Source: Oscillospiraceae bacterium (GTDB taxonomy: Bacteria > Bacillota > Clostridia > UMGS1810). From it: 64,000 nucleotides of DNA. The notes beneath the pieces were generated by a model that did not search any database, was not told the DNA's origin, and saw only the letters and a program-made list of their open reading frames with translations. The DNA lies in contig JAJXRJ010000002.1 of the NCBI GenBank assembly GCA_021629085.1, forward strand, positions 45,503-109,502, given 5' to 3'. The position numbers and the translations under genes are program-made. Positions 44,550-53,109 of the stretch are shown here, piece by piece; within the stretch, counting starts at the first letter, position 1; every line of letters begins with the position of its first letter.

Positions 44550-45586
44550 TTGATCCTCTCCTTTTTTTGCGCTCTGTACGTGTGGATATCGCCCAGCACC
44601 GCCGCTGCAAGCTTTTTTGCAGCCTCATAATCCGTTTTTTGGGCAACGCTCACCGGCGAGTGGATATACCGCACCGGCAGCGAAAGCACAGCCGTTTCAC
44701 AGCCGCCCGCGGCAGTTTGCACCGCGCCTGCGTCGTTGCCGCCCAAAGAAGTCCGTTTATATTGATAGGGGATACCGCTTTTTTTTGCCACCGATTCAAT
44801 AAACGCGTTGAGCGGCTTTGAAGAATAGGATGCGCGGTCCATGATGGAAAGCGCAGGGCCGCCGCCCAAGTGCGTGACCGTTTCGTGTTCGGGCACAAAA
44901 GCGATATCCGCCGCGTTGGTGCCCTCAAACACAATGCAGCATGCCGGCTTTAACCGGTGCGCCAAAACCGTGGCGCCCCGGAGGCCCGTCTCCTCCTGCA
45001 CGCTGAAGCAAAAATAAATATCCGCCGCATAGGCCTTATCCATAGCGGAAAGCAAAACGCCGCAGCCCGCCCGGTCGTCCAGCGCCTTGGCCTTTATGAG
45101 CCCGTCGCCAAATTCGGTATAGTCCGAATCAAACGCCGCATAATCGCCCAGGCTGACGCTTTTAAGCGCGTCCTCTTTGGAGGATGCGCCAATGTCAATA
45201 TACATGTCTTTGATGCTGATAATCTTTTTGCGCGCTTCCTTGCTTTGTAAATGCACCGCCTTTATGCCAATTACGCCGGGCACCTTGCGCGCGCCAATCC
45301 GCACCCGCTGGGTGAGCAAAATCCGTTCGTCAATGCCCCCCACCGCTTTTAGCTTTAAAAACCCATCCTCCGTGACGCCTGATATGATCAGCCCCACCTC
45401 GTCCATGTGCGCAAGCGCCATATAGGCCTGCCCGCCGCCCGCCGTGCCTTTTTTAAATGCAATCACATTGCCCATGGAATCGACTGTCACCTGGTCGGCA
45501 AGCGGTGAGATGCGCGATAAAATAAATTCGCGCACTGCCGCTTCATTCCCGGATACGCCAAAAAGCTGTGTCAATTGTTTTAACAT
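44546..45586 (-). CDS. M42 family metallopeptidase (second of three)
   Basis: 346 residues from the ATG giving MLKQLTQLFG, preceded by GGAGG at 7 bases; longer in-frame starts lie inside the upstream gene. Metal and catalytic motifs: LAHMDEVGL, DDRAGCGVLL, QEETGLRG, FEGTNAAD and VRYIHS. The Asp of the VDVTD-type ligand appears here as Glu-Gly-Thr, the one notable change. It overlaps both neighbours, so the three are probably translated in equal amounts. Probably cytosolic peptide turnover. Confidence 0.9.
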   Translation of the reverse strand: MLKQLTQLFGVSGNEAAVREFILSRISPLADQVTVDSMGNVIAFKKGTAGGGQAYMALAHMDEVGLIISGVTEDGFLKLKAVGGIDERILLTQRVRIGARKVPGVIGIKAVHLQSKEARKKIISIKDMYIDIGASSKEDALKSVSLGDYAAFDSDYTEFGDGLIKAKALDDRAGCGVLLSAMDKAYAADIYFCFSVQEETGLRGATVLAHRLKPACCIVFEGTNAADIAFVPEHETVTHLGGGPALSIMDRASYSSKPLNAFIESVAKKSGIPYQYKRTSLGGNDAGAVQTAAGGCETAVLSLPVRYIHSPVSVAQKTDYEAAKKLAAAVLGDIHTYRAQKKERIK

Positions 45587-46617
45587 AACGCATCCTCCGC
45601 TTTCCCCAATGATTTCAAAAATGCCGCAATGGCCGCGGCTGTGGCCGTTGCATCCTTTAAGTCCACTGTTTCGCCGCTGGTGTGCATATAGCGCAGCGGC
45701 AAGGAAAACAGCGCGGTGGGGATGCCGTTTTTGGCAATCTGAATGGCCCACGCATCCGTGCCGGTGTCGCCGCCGTCCACATCAATCTGATATAAAATAC
45801 CCGCTTTGTCTAACACCTGCCGGATCTTTTGCACCAGTACAGGGTGGAGGTTGGGTCCCAGGCTCAGCACCGTGCCGCCGCCGGCTGGGAAGGTGTTTTC
45901 CTTTGCGTCCGGCGTGTCGGCGTGGCACACGTCAATGGCAATGGCAAACGTGGGGTCAATCTGATAGGCGGCCGTCCGGCTGCCCCGGCGGCCCACCTCC
46001 TCCTGCACCGCGGCAACCACATACAAATCAAACGGCAGCGCCGTGTGCAAAAGCCGCTCCAAAACCGACAGCATCACCGCAATGGATGTGCGGTCGTCCT
46101 GCGCTTTTGCCGTAAAAAAATCGTTGTTTAAACAGGCGGGCCGGGTGCGGAAGGTGACCGTGTCGCCCACCGAAACCAGTTTTTCGGCCTCCTGTTTGGT
46201 ATATCCAATGTCAATAAACAGCCGGTCTTTTGGCACCGGCTTATCCTTTTCCTCCGCCTTTAAAAGGTGCGGCGGCTTTGCGCCAATCACGCCAAACAGC
46301 GGCTGCTTGCCGTGCACCGTCACCTCGGATGCAGGCAAAATCCGCTCGTCAATGCCGCCCACAGTGGTAAACGTCAAAAATCCATTCTCTAAAATGCCGG
46401 TCACCATCAGGCCAATTTCATCCATGTGCGCCTCCAGCATCACCCGGCCGCCGCCGGGTGTCCCGCGCAAAACGCCTGTGACATTGCCCAGCGCGTCAAT
46501 GGACGTTTCCAGCCCGTAGTTTAAAAACATGCGCTCAATTTCAGGCGCCGCCATAAATTCGTGCCCTGAAACGCCGCACAGGGACGTTAAGGTTTCAACG
46601 TGATTCTTCAGTGACAA
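45580..46617 (-). CDS. M42 family metallopeptidase (third of three)
   Basis: 345 residues. Motifs: EAHMDEIGLM, AQDDRTSIAVML (the usual DNR is DDR), QEEVGRRGSR, AIDVCHAD and LRYMHTS. The TTG start has GGAG 9 bases upstream and lies 23 bases inside the 3' end of murD. The second M42 gene overlaps its stop by 7 bases. It is the most divergent of the three, with extra Lys/Glu-rich insertion around residue 115. Confidence 0.9.
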   Translation of the reverse strand: MSLKNHVETLTSLCGVSGHEFMAAPEIERMFLNYGLETSIDALGNVTGVLRGTPGGGRVMLEAHMDEIGLMVTGILENGFLTFTTVGGIDERILPASEVTVHGKQPLFGVIGAKPPHLLKAEEKDKPVPKDRLFIDIGYTKQEAEKLVSVGDTVTFRTRPACLNNDFFTAKAQDDRTSIAVMLSVLERLLHTALPFDLYVVAAVQEEVGRRGSRTAAYQIDPTFAIAIDVCHADTPDAKENTFPAGGGTVLSLGPNLHPVLVQKIRQVLDKAGILYQIDVDGGDTGTDAWAIQIAKNGIPTALFSLPLRYMHTSGETVDLKDATATAAAIAAFLKSLGKAEDALC

Positions 46618-48019
46618 ATTTTTCAGCTCCTAACGACATGACAATCTGCTTGAACGCATCGCCGCGCTCTTCAAAATTTTTATACATATCAAAACTCGCG
46701 CACGCGGGGGAAAGCAGCACGCAATCCCGCCTGTCGGCAATGGCAAGCGCGGCTTTGACCGCGTATTCCATGTCGTCGGCGTGCAAAATGGGGATGCTCT
46801 CATCCTCTGTAAAGTGGCTTTCCACCTCGCGCTGGATTTTGTTGGCAGTGGCGCCCATCAAAATCAGCGCCTTCACCTTTTCTAACACAACCTCGCCAAA
46901 CCCGTCGAACGGGATTTTTTTGTCGTAGCCGCCCGCAATTAAAATCACCTTTTGTGAAAACGACTTGAGCCCCGCTATGGTGCGGGTGGGCGAGCTTGCG
47001 ATGGAATCGTTGTAAAACTTCACGCCGCGGTATTCGCGCACCAGCTCCAGCCGGTGTTTCACACCGCGGAAGGTCTTTGCCACTTTGACAATGGTGGACG
47101 GCTCCACCAAATCATACACCGCCGCAATGGCCGCTAAGTAATTGGCAACGTTATGTAATCCGGGCAGCCGGATATCGGTGATTTTCATAATGGGCATGGT
47201 GTCGTAATAGATGGTGTCGCCCTTTACATAGGCGCCGTGCTCCGGCCTTGAACGCAGGCTGAATTTGATCACGCTGCCCACTGCCTCTTGTTCAAATGCA
47301 TTGGTAATCTCGTTGTCCGCATTGAGCACCAGCCGGCCGCCGGGCGTCTGGTATTTAAAAATGTGCTTTTTGGCTTCGATATACTCTTCCATATCCTTGT
47401 GATAGTCCAAATGGTTGGGTTCCACATTGGTGACCACCGCAATTTCCGGGCTGTATCCCAAATCCATGAGCTGAAAGCTGCTCAGCTCCAGCACCACGGC
47501 GTTGGACGGGTCGATAAATTCCAGCTGGTCGCAAAGGGGGGTGCCAATATTGCCCCCCACCAAAACGTCGTATCCATCTGTCTTTAACATTTCGTAGATG
47601 ATGGTGGTGGTGGTGGTTTTGCCGTCGCTGCCCGTCACGCCAATCACCGGGCAGGGGCACGCGCTCAAAAACATCTCCATTTCGCTGGTCACCATCGCGC
47701 CGTTTTCGCGCGCCTTTACAAGCTGCGTCGTGTCAGGATGGATGCCCGGCGTGCGGAAAATGATGTGCTGGTCGTCCAAAAATTCCAGGTATCCGTTGCC
47801 CAAATAGAGCTTTTTGGTAAATTTTTTGAGTTTTTCAAGCACTTTGGGGTCAAACTGGTCCTCTGTGCGCTTGTCGCAGCCAATTACAATCGCGCCGCAC
47901 TTGTTGAGCGTTTCAATGATGGGCAGATTGCTCACGCCCAGCCCCAGCACTGCAACGCGCTTTCCCAAAACAAATTTACAAAACAGTTCATGCTTCGGAT
48001 TATACATCGGTTGATCCAT
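46595..48019 (-). CDS. murD: UDP-N-acetylmuramoylalanine--D-glutamate ligase MurD
   Basis: Adds D-Glu to UDP-MurNAc-L-Ala in peptidoglycan synthesis. 474 residues. N-terminal Rossmann GLGVSNLPI and GCDKR, ATP site GVTGSDGKTTTT, central-domain NVEPNHLDYH, and C-terminal domain KHRLELV, NDSIASSPTRT and SPACASFDMY. GAGGTGAC precedes the ATG. It lies outside a usual dcw cluster: it follows two TauE/SafE halves by 11 bases and overlaps the M42 genes downstream. Confidence 0.95.
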   Translation of the reverse strand: MDQPMYNPKHELFCKFVLGKRVAVLGLGVSNLPIIETLNKCGAIVIGCDKRTEDQFDPKVLEKLKKFTKKLYLGNGYLEFLDDQHIIFRTPGIHPDTTQLVKARENGAMVTSEMEMFLSACPCPVIGVTGSDGKTTTTTIIYEMLKTDGYDVLVGGNIGTPLCDQLEFIDPSNAVVLELSSFQLMDLGYSPEIAVVTNVEPNHLDYHKDMEEYIEAKKHIFKYQTPGGRLVLNADNEITNAFEQEAVGSVIKFSLRSRPEHGAYVKGDTIYYDTMPIMKITDIRLPGLHNVANYLAAIAAVYDLVEPSTIVKVAKTFRGVKHRLELVREYRGVKFYNDSIASSPTRTIAGLKSFSQKVILIAGGYDKKIPFDGFGEVVLEKVKALILMGATANKIQREVESHFTEDESIPILHADDMEYAVKAALAIADRRDCVLLSPACASFDMYKNFEERGDAFKQIVMSLGAEKFVTEESR

Positions 48020-48030
48020 CTTACGTCACC

Positions 48031-48411
48031 TCATTTAGAATTTTTAGGCTTTTCTTTGTTTTTCGGCTTTTGGAACAGCTGGCTTAACCCCATCAGGAAC
48101 AAAAACCCGGCAAAAATTTTTCGCAGCAGCGCCGTTTGCATGTGCACCGCCAAAAAGGAGCCGCCCACCGCGCCTAAGATGCCAAACGCCGCAATGATGA
48201 GCGCGGCTTTGCCCACAACATTTTTATTTTTGATGTGCACAACAAGCGCAACCACCGCCGTGGGGATAAAATAATACAAATTGGTGCACTGGGCCACGTG
48301 CTGGTTTGCCGAAAGAAAAAATGTGAGCACAGGGATAAGAATGGTGCCGCCGCCAATCCCCATGCCGCTTACAATACCAGAGAGCAATCCCGCTAAGATG
48401 GTGACAATCAT
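48031..48411 (-). CDS. half-size TauE/SafE family membrane protein (B)
   Basis: 126 residues with four hydrophobic segments, a single TauE/SafE (TSUP) repeat; usual family members are about 250 residues with two repeats. The repeat signature GMGIGGGTILIPVL is at the N terminus, and a basic tail (KPKNKEKPKNSK) ends it. Its ATG overlaps the stop of the partner gene (ATGA). It probably forms a heterodimer with the partner, exporting sulfite, sulfonates or other anions. Substrate is unknown. Confidence 0.8.
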   Translation of the reverse strand: MIVTILAGLLSGIVSGMGIGGGTILIPVLTFFLSANQHVAQCTNLYYFIPTAVVALVVHIKNKNVVGKAALIIAAFGILGAVGGSFLAVHMQTALLRKIFAGFLFLMGLSQLFQKPKNKEKPKNSK

Positions 48412-48764
48412 GAAAACACCATCCTAACCGCTGCAACCAGCATAAAGACGCCAAAGATTTTGCGGATCACATTTGGCTTTAATTTTTTTAACAGCAGCGC
48501 GCCAATGAGCCCGCCCACAACGCCGCCAACCGACGTCTGCCAAACCAGGCTCCACAAAAAATATCCGCTCCGGGTGTAGAAAAAGAGGCTCACAATGGTG
48601 AGCGGCAATATAATGGCAATGGCTGTGGCGTGCGCCTTGTGCTCGGGGAAGTCTAAAAACCGTTCCATGGCAGGCACCACCACCGTGCCGCCGCCCGAGC
48701 CGAATAACCCGTTTAAAAGGCCGGTGATAAGGCCAATCAAACCGTATTTTACATATTTTTTCAA
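48408..48764 (-). CDS. half-size TauE/SafE family membrane protein (A)
   Basis: 118 residues, four hydrophobic segments, the other single TauE/SafE repeat, with GLFGSGGGTVVVPAM. The start is TTG with GAGAGGTGA 6 bases upstream; a nearby ATG is out of frame. It heads the ten-gene minus-strand run to ftsY, with the structured RNA locus just upstream. Each half carries the Gly-rich loop, so neither is a fragment. Confidence 0.8.
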   Translation of the reverse strand: MKKYVKYGLIGLITGLLNGLFGSGGGTVVVPAMERFLDFPEHKAHATAIAIILPLTIVSLFFYTRSGYFLWSLVWQTSVGGVVGGLIGALLLKKLKPNVIRKIFGVFMLVAAVRMVFS

Positions 48765-48865
48765 TGCATTTCACCTCTCATATGTTACAAAGCATCCCTT
48801 TATACTATTTGGAAATGCAAAAAAAATATGCGCAGAGATGAAATATGCATGATAACAAACGTGCA

Positions 48866-49095
48866 AGAGCCAAACATCACTGTTTGGCCCTTTGAAAAAT
48901 TCTTATTTCCCCCGCCAAGCCGTACAAAGGCATATTTCTAACCTGTCCGTAAACAGGTGGACTCCGCCTCCGTGCTTATTGTTCCCTTGTTCCTATGACA
49001 TGGTCTACAGCCACACAGAGAGATAGGATTCCATTTCTTTTTTGTTGGTTAAAATAATACCGATTGATACGCACACAGCAGGGAGATTTGTGTAT
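48866..49095 (-). ncRNA. probable 6S-like regulatory RNA (or structured leader)
   Basis: A 416-base stretch without a gene holds a minus-strand transcript unit: a strong promoter, about 230 bases without an ORF, and a hairpin (GCCAAACA-4-TGTTTGGC, 48888-48869). The RNA can form a closing stem (CUGUGUGGC with GCCAAACAG, 8 of 9 pairs), a large internal bubble, and an apical arm (GCACGGAGGC with GCCUUUGUAC) holding ACCUGU-6-ACAGGU. This resembles 6S RNA, and AAUAAGCAC next to the apical arm looks like Firmicutes 6S sequences. The start would leave about 75 extra 5' bases, so processing is implied. Alternative: a riboswitch-like leader for the TauE/SafE genes, since the T-tract is weak. Confidence 0.5.
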
Positions 49096-49101
49096 GAAGT
49101 T

Positions 49102-49130
49102 ATTATAGCATATATACCGCCCAATTTCAA
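49102..49130 (-). promoter_or_regulatory. consensus sigma-A promoter of the 6S-like RNA
   Basis: The minus strand has TTGAAA, a 17-base spacer and perfect TATAAT. Predicted start about 49095, and no coding sequence follows until 48764. Confidence 0.8.
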
Positions 49131-49180
49131 TAGTATTTTGCGCGAAAATTTTATGAAATATACGCATGGATTCTGCGCAT

Positions 49181-49504
49181 TTAACCGGCAAGCGGCGATA
49201 GCAGCAATTCGGTCAGAAATGCGGCCGCAACCGCGCACACTGCCACCAAAAGCAGGCTCCTTTTTTTAAGGGATAGCAAAAGCGCGGCCAAAAACCCGGC
49301 ACAGGCGGAATATACGCTGTTTGTGGAGGTGAAAATGTCGGGGACAATCATAGCGGCCAGCACGCCAAACGGCATATAGTATAAAAAAGACTGCACAAAC
49401 CGGCTTTTGATCTGCTTTCGAAACAGCAAAAAAGGCGCGCACCGAATGAGATATGTAACCGCAGCCATAAGCACAATGATGAGAAGCACACGGCTATTTG
49501 TCAT
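49181..49504 (-). CDS. azlD: branched-chain amino acid exporter small subunit AzlD
   Basis: 107 residues, four hydrophobic segments, the small partner of AzlC. Conserved AAVTYLIRCAPFL near residue 16 and YYMPFGVLAAMIVP. ATG chosen because GGAGG lies 7 bases upstream; another ATG two codons earlier is only 1 base from it. It overlaps the azlC stop. The AzlCD pair exports branched-chain amino acids or analogues. Confidence 0.88.
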   Translation of the reverse strand: MTNSRVLLIIVLMAAVTYLIRCAPFLLFRKQIKSRFVQSFLYYMPFGVLAAMIVPDIFTSTNSVYSACAGFLAALLLSLKKRSLLLVAVCAVAAAFLTELLLSPLAG

Positions 49505-50210
49505 ATGCATCCCTCCGTTCCGCCGGATAGGCATATGCGCCAAACAGCGAGGCGAAAACGCCGCACAAAATGACCGCCCAGCCGCCCGCCTGCCCGTCAA
49601 ACAGCGGGATGCACCGAAGCACACAGCTTAGCGCCGCAGACAGCAAAATGACAATGGCAACCGGCTTTTCTTTGGTGGCCGGCGGCACAATGATGGCCAC
49701 AAACATGGCATAGAGCGAAATTTTTAACACCGACATCACCGAAGCGCTCACAATGCCGTTGGCCAGCACGCCCGCCTCGCTGCCCGCCACCCAGCCGGCC
49801 GCGGCACACACAATGAGCCCCAGCATATAGCGCAGATTGAGCGGATCGCTTTTGGACATGGATACCGCGTAAATTTCGTCGGTATTGCCAAACGCAATGA
49901 CAAGCCGCTGCCAGAGCGTGACGCTTTGCGGCAGGCGCTGGGACAGCGAAACTGACATGAGGAAATACCGCGCATTGACGGTAAGCGTGGTGATGAGGAT
50001 TTGCAAAAGCGTGGCGCCGGCTGCCATTAAATTGAGCCCGGCAAGCTGTCCTGTGCCGCTCAAGTTCGTAAGCGACATCAAAGCCGGCATCCAGTGCGGC
50101 AGGCCGTTGCCCGCGGCGGTCATGCCAAACGCAAAGGACACGCAAAAATAGCCGAAGGCAATGGGCAGCGCATCCTTAAGCCCATTTCGAAAGGTGAGCG
50201 TTTGCGTCAT
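49494..50210 (-). CDS. azlC: branched-chain amino acid exporter large subunit AzlC
   Basis: 238 residues, about six transmembrane segments, with ALPIAFGYFCVSFAFG near the N terminus and NARYFLMSVSLSQRLP, both typical of AzlC. The start uses GGGAGAA 7 bases upstream. It begins 29 bases after the ppdK terminator, leaving no room for a separate promoter, so expression probably comes from readthrough or a promoter inside ppdK. Confidence 0.88.
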   Translation of the reverse strand: MTQTLTFRNGLKDALPIAFGYFCVSFAFGMTAAGNGLPHWMPALMSLTNLSGTGQLAGLNLMAAGATLLQILITTLTVNARYFLMSVSLSQRLPQSVTLWQRLVIAFGNTDEIYAVSMSKSDPLNLRYMLGLIVCAAAGWVAGSEAGVLANGIVSASVMSVLKISLYAMFVAIIVPPATKEKPVAIVILLSAALSCVLRCIPLFDGQAGGWAVILCGVFASLFGAYAYPAERRDAYDK

Positions 50211-50233
50211 GTCCGTTCTCCCCCATTCCAATA

Positions 50234-50262
50234 AAAATGGGCTGTGCCGCCCGGCACAGCCC
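50234..50262 (-). terminator. intrinsic terminator of ppdK
   Basis: A 10-base stem GGGCTGTGCC with its complement and a 4-base loop, followed on the minus strand by ATTTTTATT. It lies just upstream of azlC. Confidence 0.8.
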
Positions 50263-50276
50263 CTCTTTTAAATGCT

Positions 50277-52925
50277 TTATTTCTGTCCCAGATTGCCGCC
50301 GCCTGTTTGCTGTGCAATTTTGGCCTGCGCCGCAGCCAGCCGGGCAATGGGCACACGGTAGGGCGAGCAGGAGACATAGTCCAGCCCTGCAAAGTGGCAG
50401 AACTCCACCGACGACGGGTCGCCGCCGTGTTCGCCGCAAATGCCCAGTTTGATATTGGGACGGGTTTTCCGGCCCAGTTCCACTGCAATTTTGATGAGCT
50501 TGCCGACGCCGTTTTGATCCAGTTTTGCAAACGGGTCGGATTCAAAGATTTTCTTTGCATAATAGTCGTTCAAGAAGGCGCCCGCGTCGTCGCGCGAAAA
50601 TCCAAACGTCATCTGGGTCAGGTCGTTGGTGCCAAATGAGAAGAATTCCGCCTCCTGGGCAATTTCGTCCGCTGTCACTGCCGCACGCGGGATTTCAATC
50701 ATGGTCCCCACTTTGTATTCCAGCGAAACGCCTGCGGCCTTTATGGTTTCATCCGCCGCATCTGTGACCACCTTTTTCACATACTTGAGCTCGTTGACAT
50801 CGCCAACAAGCGGAATCATAATTTCCGGGATGACATTCATGCCCTGCTTGTTGACATTGATGGCCGCCTCAATGATGGCGCGCGCCTGCATAGCCGCAAT
50901 TTCCGGATAGGTGATGGCAAGCCGGCACCCGCGGTGTCCCAGCATGGGGTTAAACTCATGCAGGCCTTCCACCGTGTGCTTGAGCTCTTCAAAGGTGAGC
51001 CCCATTTCTTTTGCCAGCGCCTGGATTTCCGCATCGTCATGCGGCAAAAATTCATGCAGCGGCGGATCCAGCAGGCGGATGGTGACCGGGTAGCCCTTCA
51101 TTTCGGTAAACAGCCCCTCAAAGTCGCCGCGCTGCATGGGCAGCAGTTTGTTTAACGCGCGTTTGCGTTCGTCCACATTTTTGGCCACAATCATTTCACG
51201 CATTGCGCCAATGCGGTCCTCGTCAAAGAACATGTGCTCGGTGCGGCAAAGGCCAATGCCCTGCGCGCCGAAATTGTAAGCCGCGCGCGCGTCTTTGGGC
51301 GTATCGGCGTTGGTGCGCACCTGTAGTGTGCGGACCTCGTCCGCCCACTGCATAAAGGTGGCAAAATCGCCGGTGAGCTGGGCGTCCATGGTTTTGACCG
51401 CTTCGCCGTAAATCGCGCCGGTGGATCCGTCAATGGAGATGTAATCGCCCTCTTTGATGGTGAGGCCGCCCACTTCAAAATATTTGGCTTGTTCATCAAT
51501 TTTAATATCGCCGCAGCCCGCAACACAGCATGTCCCCATGCCGCGCGCAACCACTGCCGCGTGAGAGGTCATGCCGCCGCGCACGGTGAGGATGCCCTCG
51601 GATACGGCCATGCCCTCAATGTCCTCCGGCGAGGTTTCCAGCCGCACCAAAACCACTTTGTCGCCTTTTTCACTCATGGTGATGGCATCCGCCGCATTAA
51701 AGCAAACCTTGCCGCATGCCGCGCCGGGGGATGCGGGCAGCCCATGTGCAATTTCCTTTGCCTGCTTGAGCGAAGCCGGGTCAAACTGCGGGTGGAGCAG
51801 CGCATCCAGCTGTTTGGGGTCCACCTTTAACAGCGCTTCTTCCTTGGTGACCATGCCCTCGCTCACCAAATCCACCGCGATTTTCAACGCGGCGGCAGCG
51901 GTGCGCTTGCCGTTGCGCGTTTGCAGCATGTAGAGCTTGCCGTTTTCAATGGTAAACTCCATATCCTGCATGTCTTTATAATGGTTTTCCAGCTTGCCGG
52001 CAATGTCGGCAAACTGCTGATACACTTCCGGCATCACATTTTCCAGCGTGGAGATGGGCTGCGGCGTACGGATGCCGGCCACGACGTCTTCCCCCTGTGC
52101 GTTGATGAGATATTCGCCGTACAGCTTGTTTTCGCCGGTGGCGGGGTTGCGGGTAAACGCAACGCCGGTGCCCGACCTGTCGCCCATGTTGCCAAACACC
52201 ATGGCCTGCACGTTGACCGCGGTGCCCCAGCTGCCGGGGATGTCATTCATGCGGCGGTATACGATGGCGCGCGGGTTGTTCCACGAGCGGAATACCGCTT
52301 TAACCGCCTCAATGAGCTGTGTTTTGGGGTCTTGCGGGAAGTCTTCGCCTTTTTCTTTTTTATATAAGTCTTTAAACTGCACCACCAGCTGCTTTAAGTC
52401 GTTTGCATCAAGGTCGGTGTCCAGCTTCACACCCTTGTCGTCTTTCATTTTGGTCAGCAAATCTTCAAATTTTTTCTTTTCCACTTCCATCACGACGTCG
52501 GCAAACATCTGGATAAACCGGCGGTAGCTGTCATAGGCAAACCGCTCGTTGCCAGTGAGGTTGGCAAGGCCCACCACCACGTCGTCATTTAAGCCGAGGT
52601 TTAAAATGGTGTCCATCATGCCCGGCATGGAAGCCCTTGCGCCGGAACGCACCGAAACCAAAAACGGATTTTTCACATCGCCCATTTTCTTGCCGGTCAA
52701 TTTTTCCGTTTCCAAAAGCTTTTCTTCAATCTGCGCCACAATTTCGTCGCTGATGGTTTCGCCGTCGTCATAATACTTGATGCAAGCTTCTGTGCTCACG
52801 GTAAACCCTTGGGGGACCGGGAATCCCAGCTTGGTCATTTCAGCCAGGTTTGCGCCTTTTCCGCCGAGCAGGTTGCGCATGGATGCGTCGCCCTCGGAAA
52901 ACAGGTACACATATTTTTTTGCCAT
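50277..52925 (-). CDS. ppdK: pyruvate, phosphate dikinase
   Basis: Interconverts PEP, AMP and PPi with pyruvate, ATP and Pi; in anaerobes it often replaces pyruvate kinase. 882 residues, full length. The N-terminal ATP-grasp part has LLGGKGANLAEM and SVRSGARASMPGMMDT. The swivelling His domain has GGMTSHAAVVARGMG with the phospho-His near residue 455. The C-terminal PEP-binding barrel has GLCRTEHMF, LGHRGCRL, and FGTNDLTQMT. The ATG is preceded by AGGAGG. With malic enzyme it allows a malate-pyruvate-PEP route. Confidence 0.97.
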   Translation of the reverse strand: MAKKYVYLFSEGDASMRNLLGGKGANLAEMTKLGFPVPQGFTVSTEACIKYYDDGETISDEIVAQIEEKLLETEKLTGKKMGDVKNPFLVSVRSGARASMPGMMDTILNLGLNDDVVVGLANLTGNERFAYDSYRRFIQMFADVVMEVEKKKFEDLLTKMKDDKGVKLDTDLDANDLKQLVVQFKDLYKKEKGEDFPQDPKTQLIEAVKAVFRSWNNPRAIVYRRMNDIPGSWGTAVNVQAMVFGNMGDRSGTGVAFTRNPATGENKLYGEYLINAQGEDVVAGIRTPQPISTLENVMPEVYQQFADIAGKLENHYKDMQDMEFTIENGKLYMLQTRNGKRTAAAALKIAVDLVSEGMVTKEEALLKVDPKQLDALLHPQFDPASLKQAKEIAHGLPASPGAACGKVCFNAADAITMSEKGDKVVLVRLETSPEDIEGMAVSEGILTVRGGMTSHAAVVARGMGTCCVAGCGDIKIDEQAKYFEVGGLTIKEGDYISIDGSTGAIYGEAVKTMDAQLTGDFATFMQWADEVRTLQVRTNADTPKDARAAYNFGAQGIGLCRTEHMFFDEDRIGAMREMIVAKNVDERKRALNKLLPMQRGDFEGLFTEMKGYPVTIRLLDPPLHEFLPHDDAEIQALAKEMGLTFEELKHTVEGLHEFNPMLGHRGCRLAITYPEIAAMQARAIIEAAINVNKQGMNVIPEIMIPLVGDVNELKYVKKVVTDAADETIKAAGVSLEYKVGTMIEIPRAAVTADEIAQEAEFFSFGTNDLTQMTFGFSRDDAGAFLNDYYAKKIFESDPFAKLDQNGVGKLIKIAVELGRKTRPNIKLGICGEHGGDPSSVEFCHFAGLDYVSCSPYRVPIARLAAAQAKIAQQTGGGNLGQK

Positions 52926-53109
52926 TTTTTTACCTCCTGATTTTTCTTAAAATCCTTGTCCTTATTGTTATTATTTTATACTATTTGTCCATAAATTTCC
53001 AGTGTTTTTTTAAAATAATGCCCCATTTCACAGGTCTTGTTCTATTTTCATCTATTTTTCATCACTTTTTACAAAAACAGAGCGCCATTTTTGTTCATTA
53101 TTTACAATT

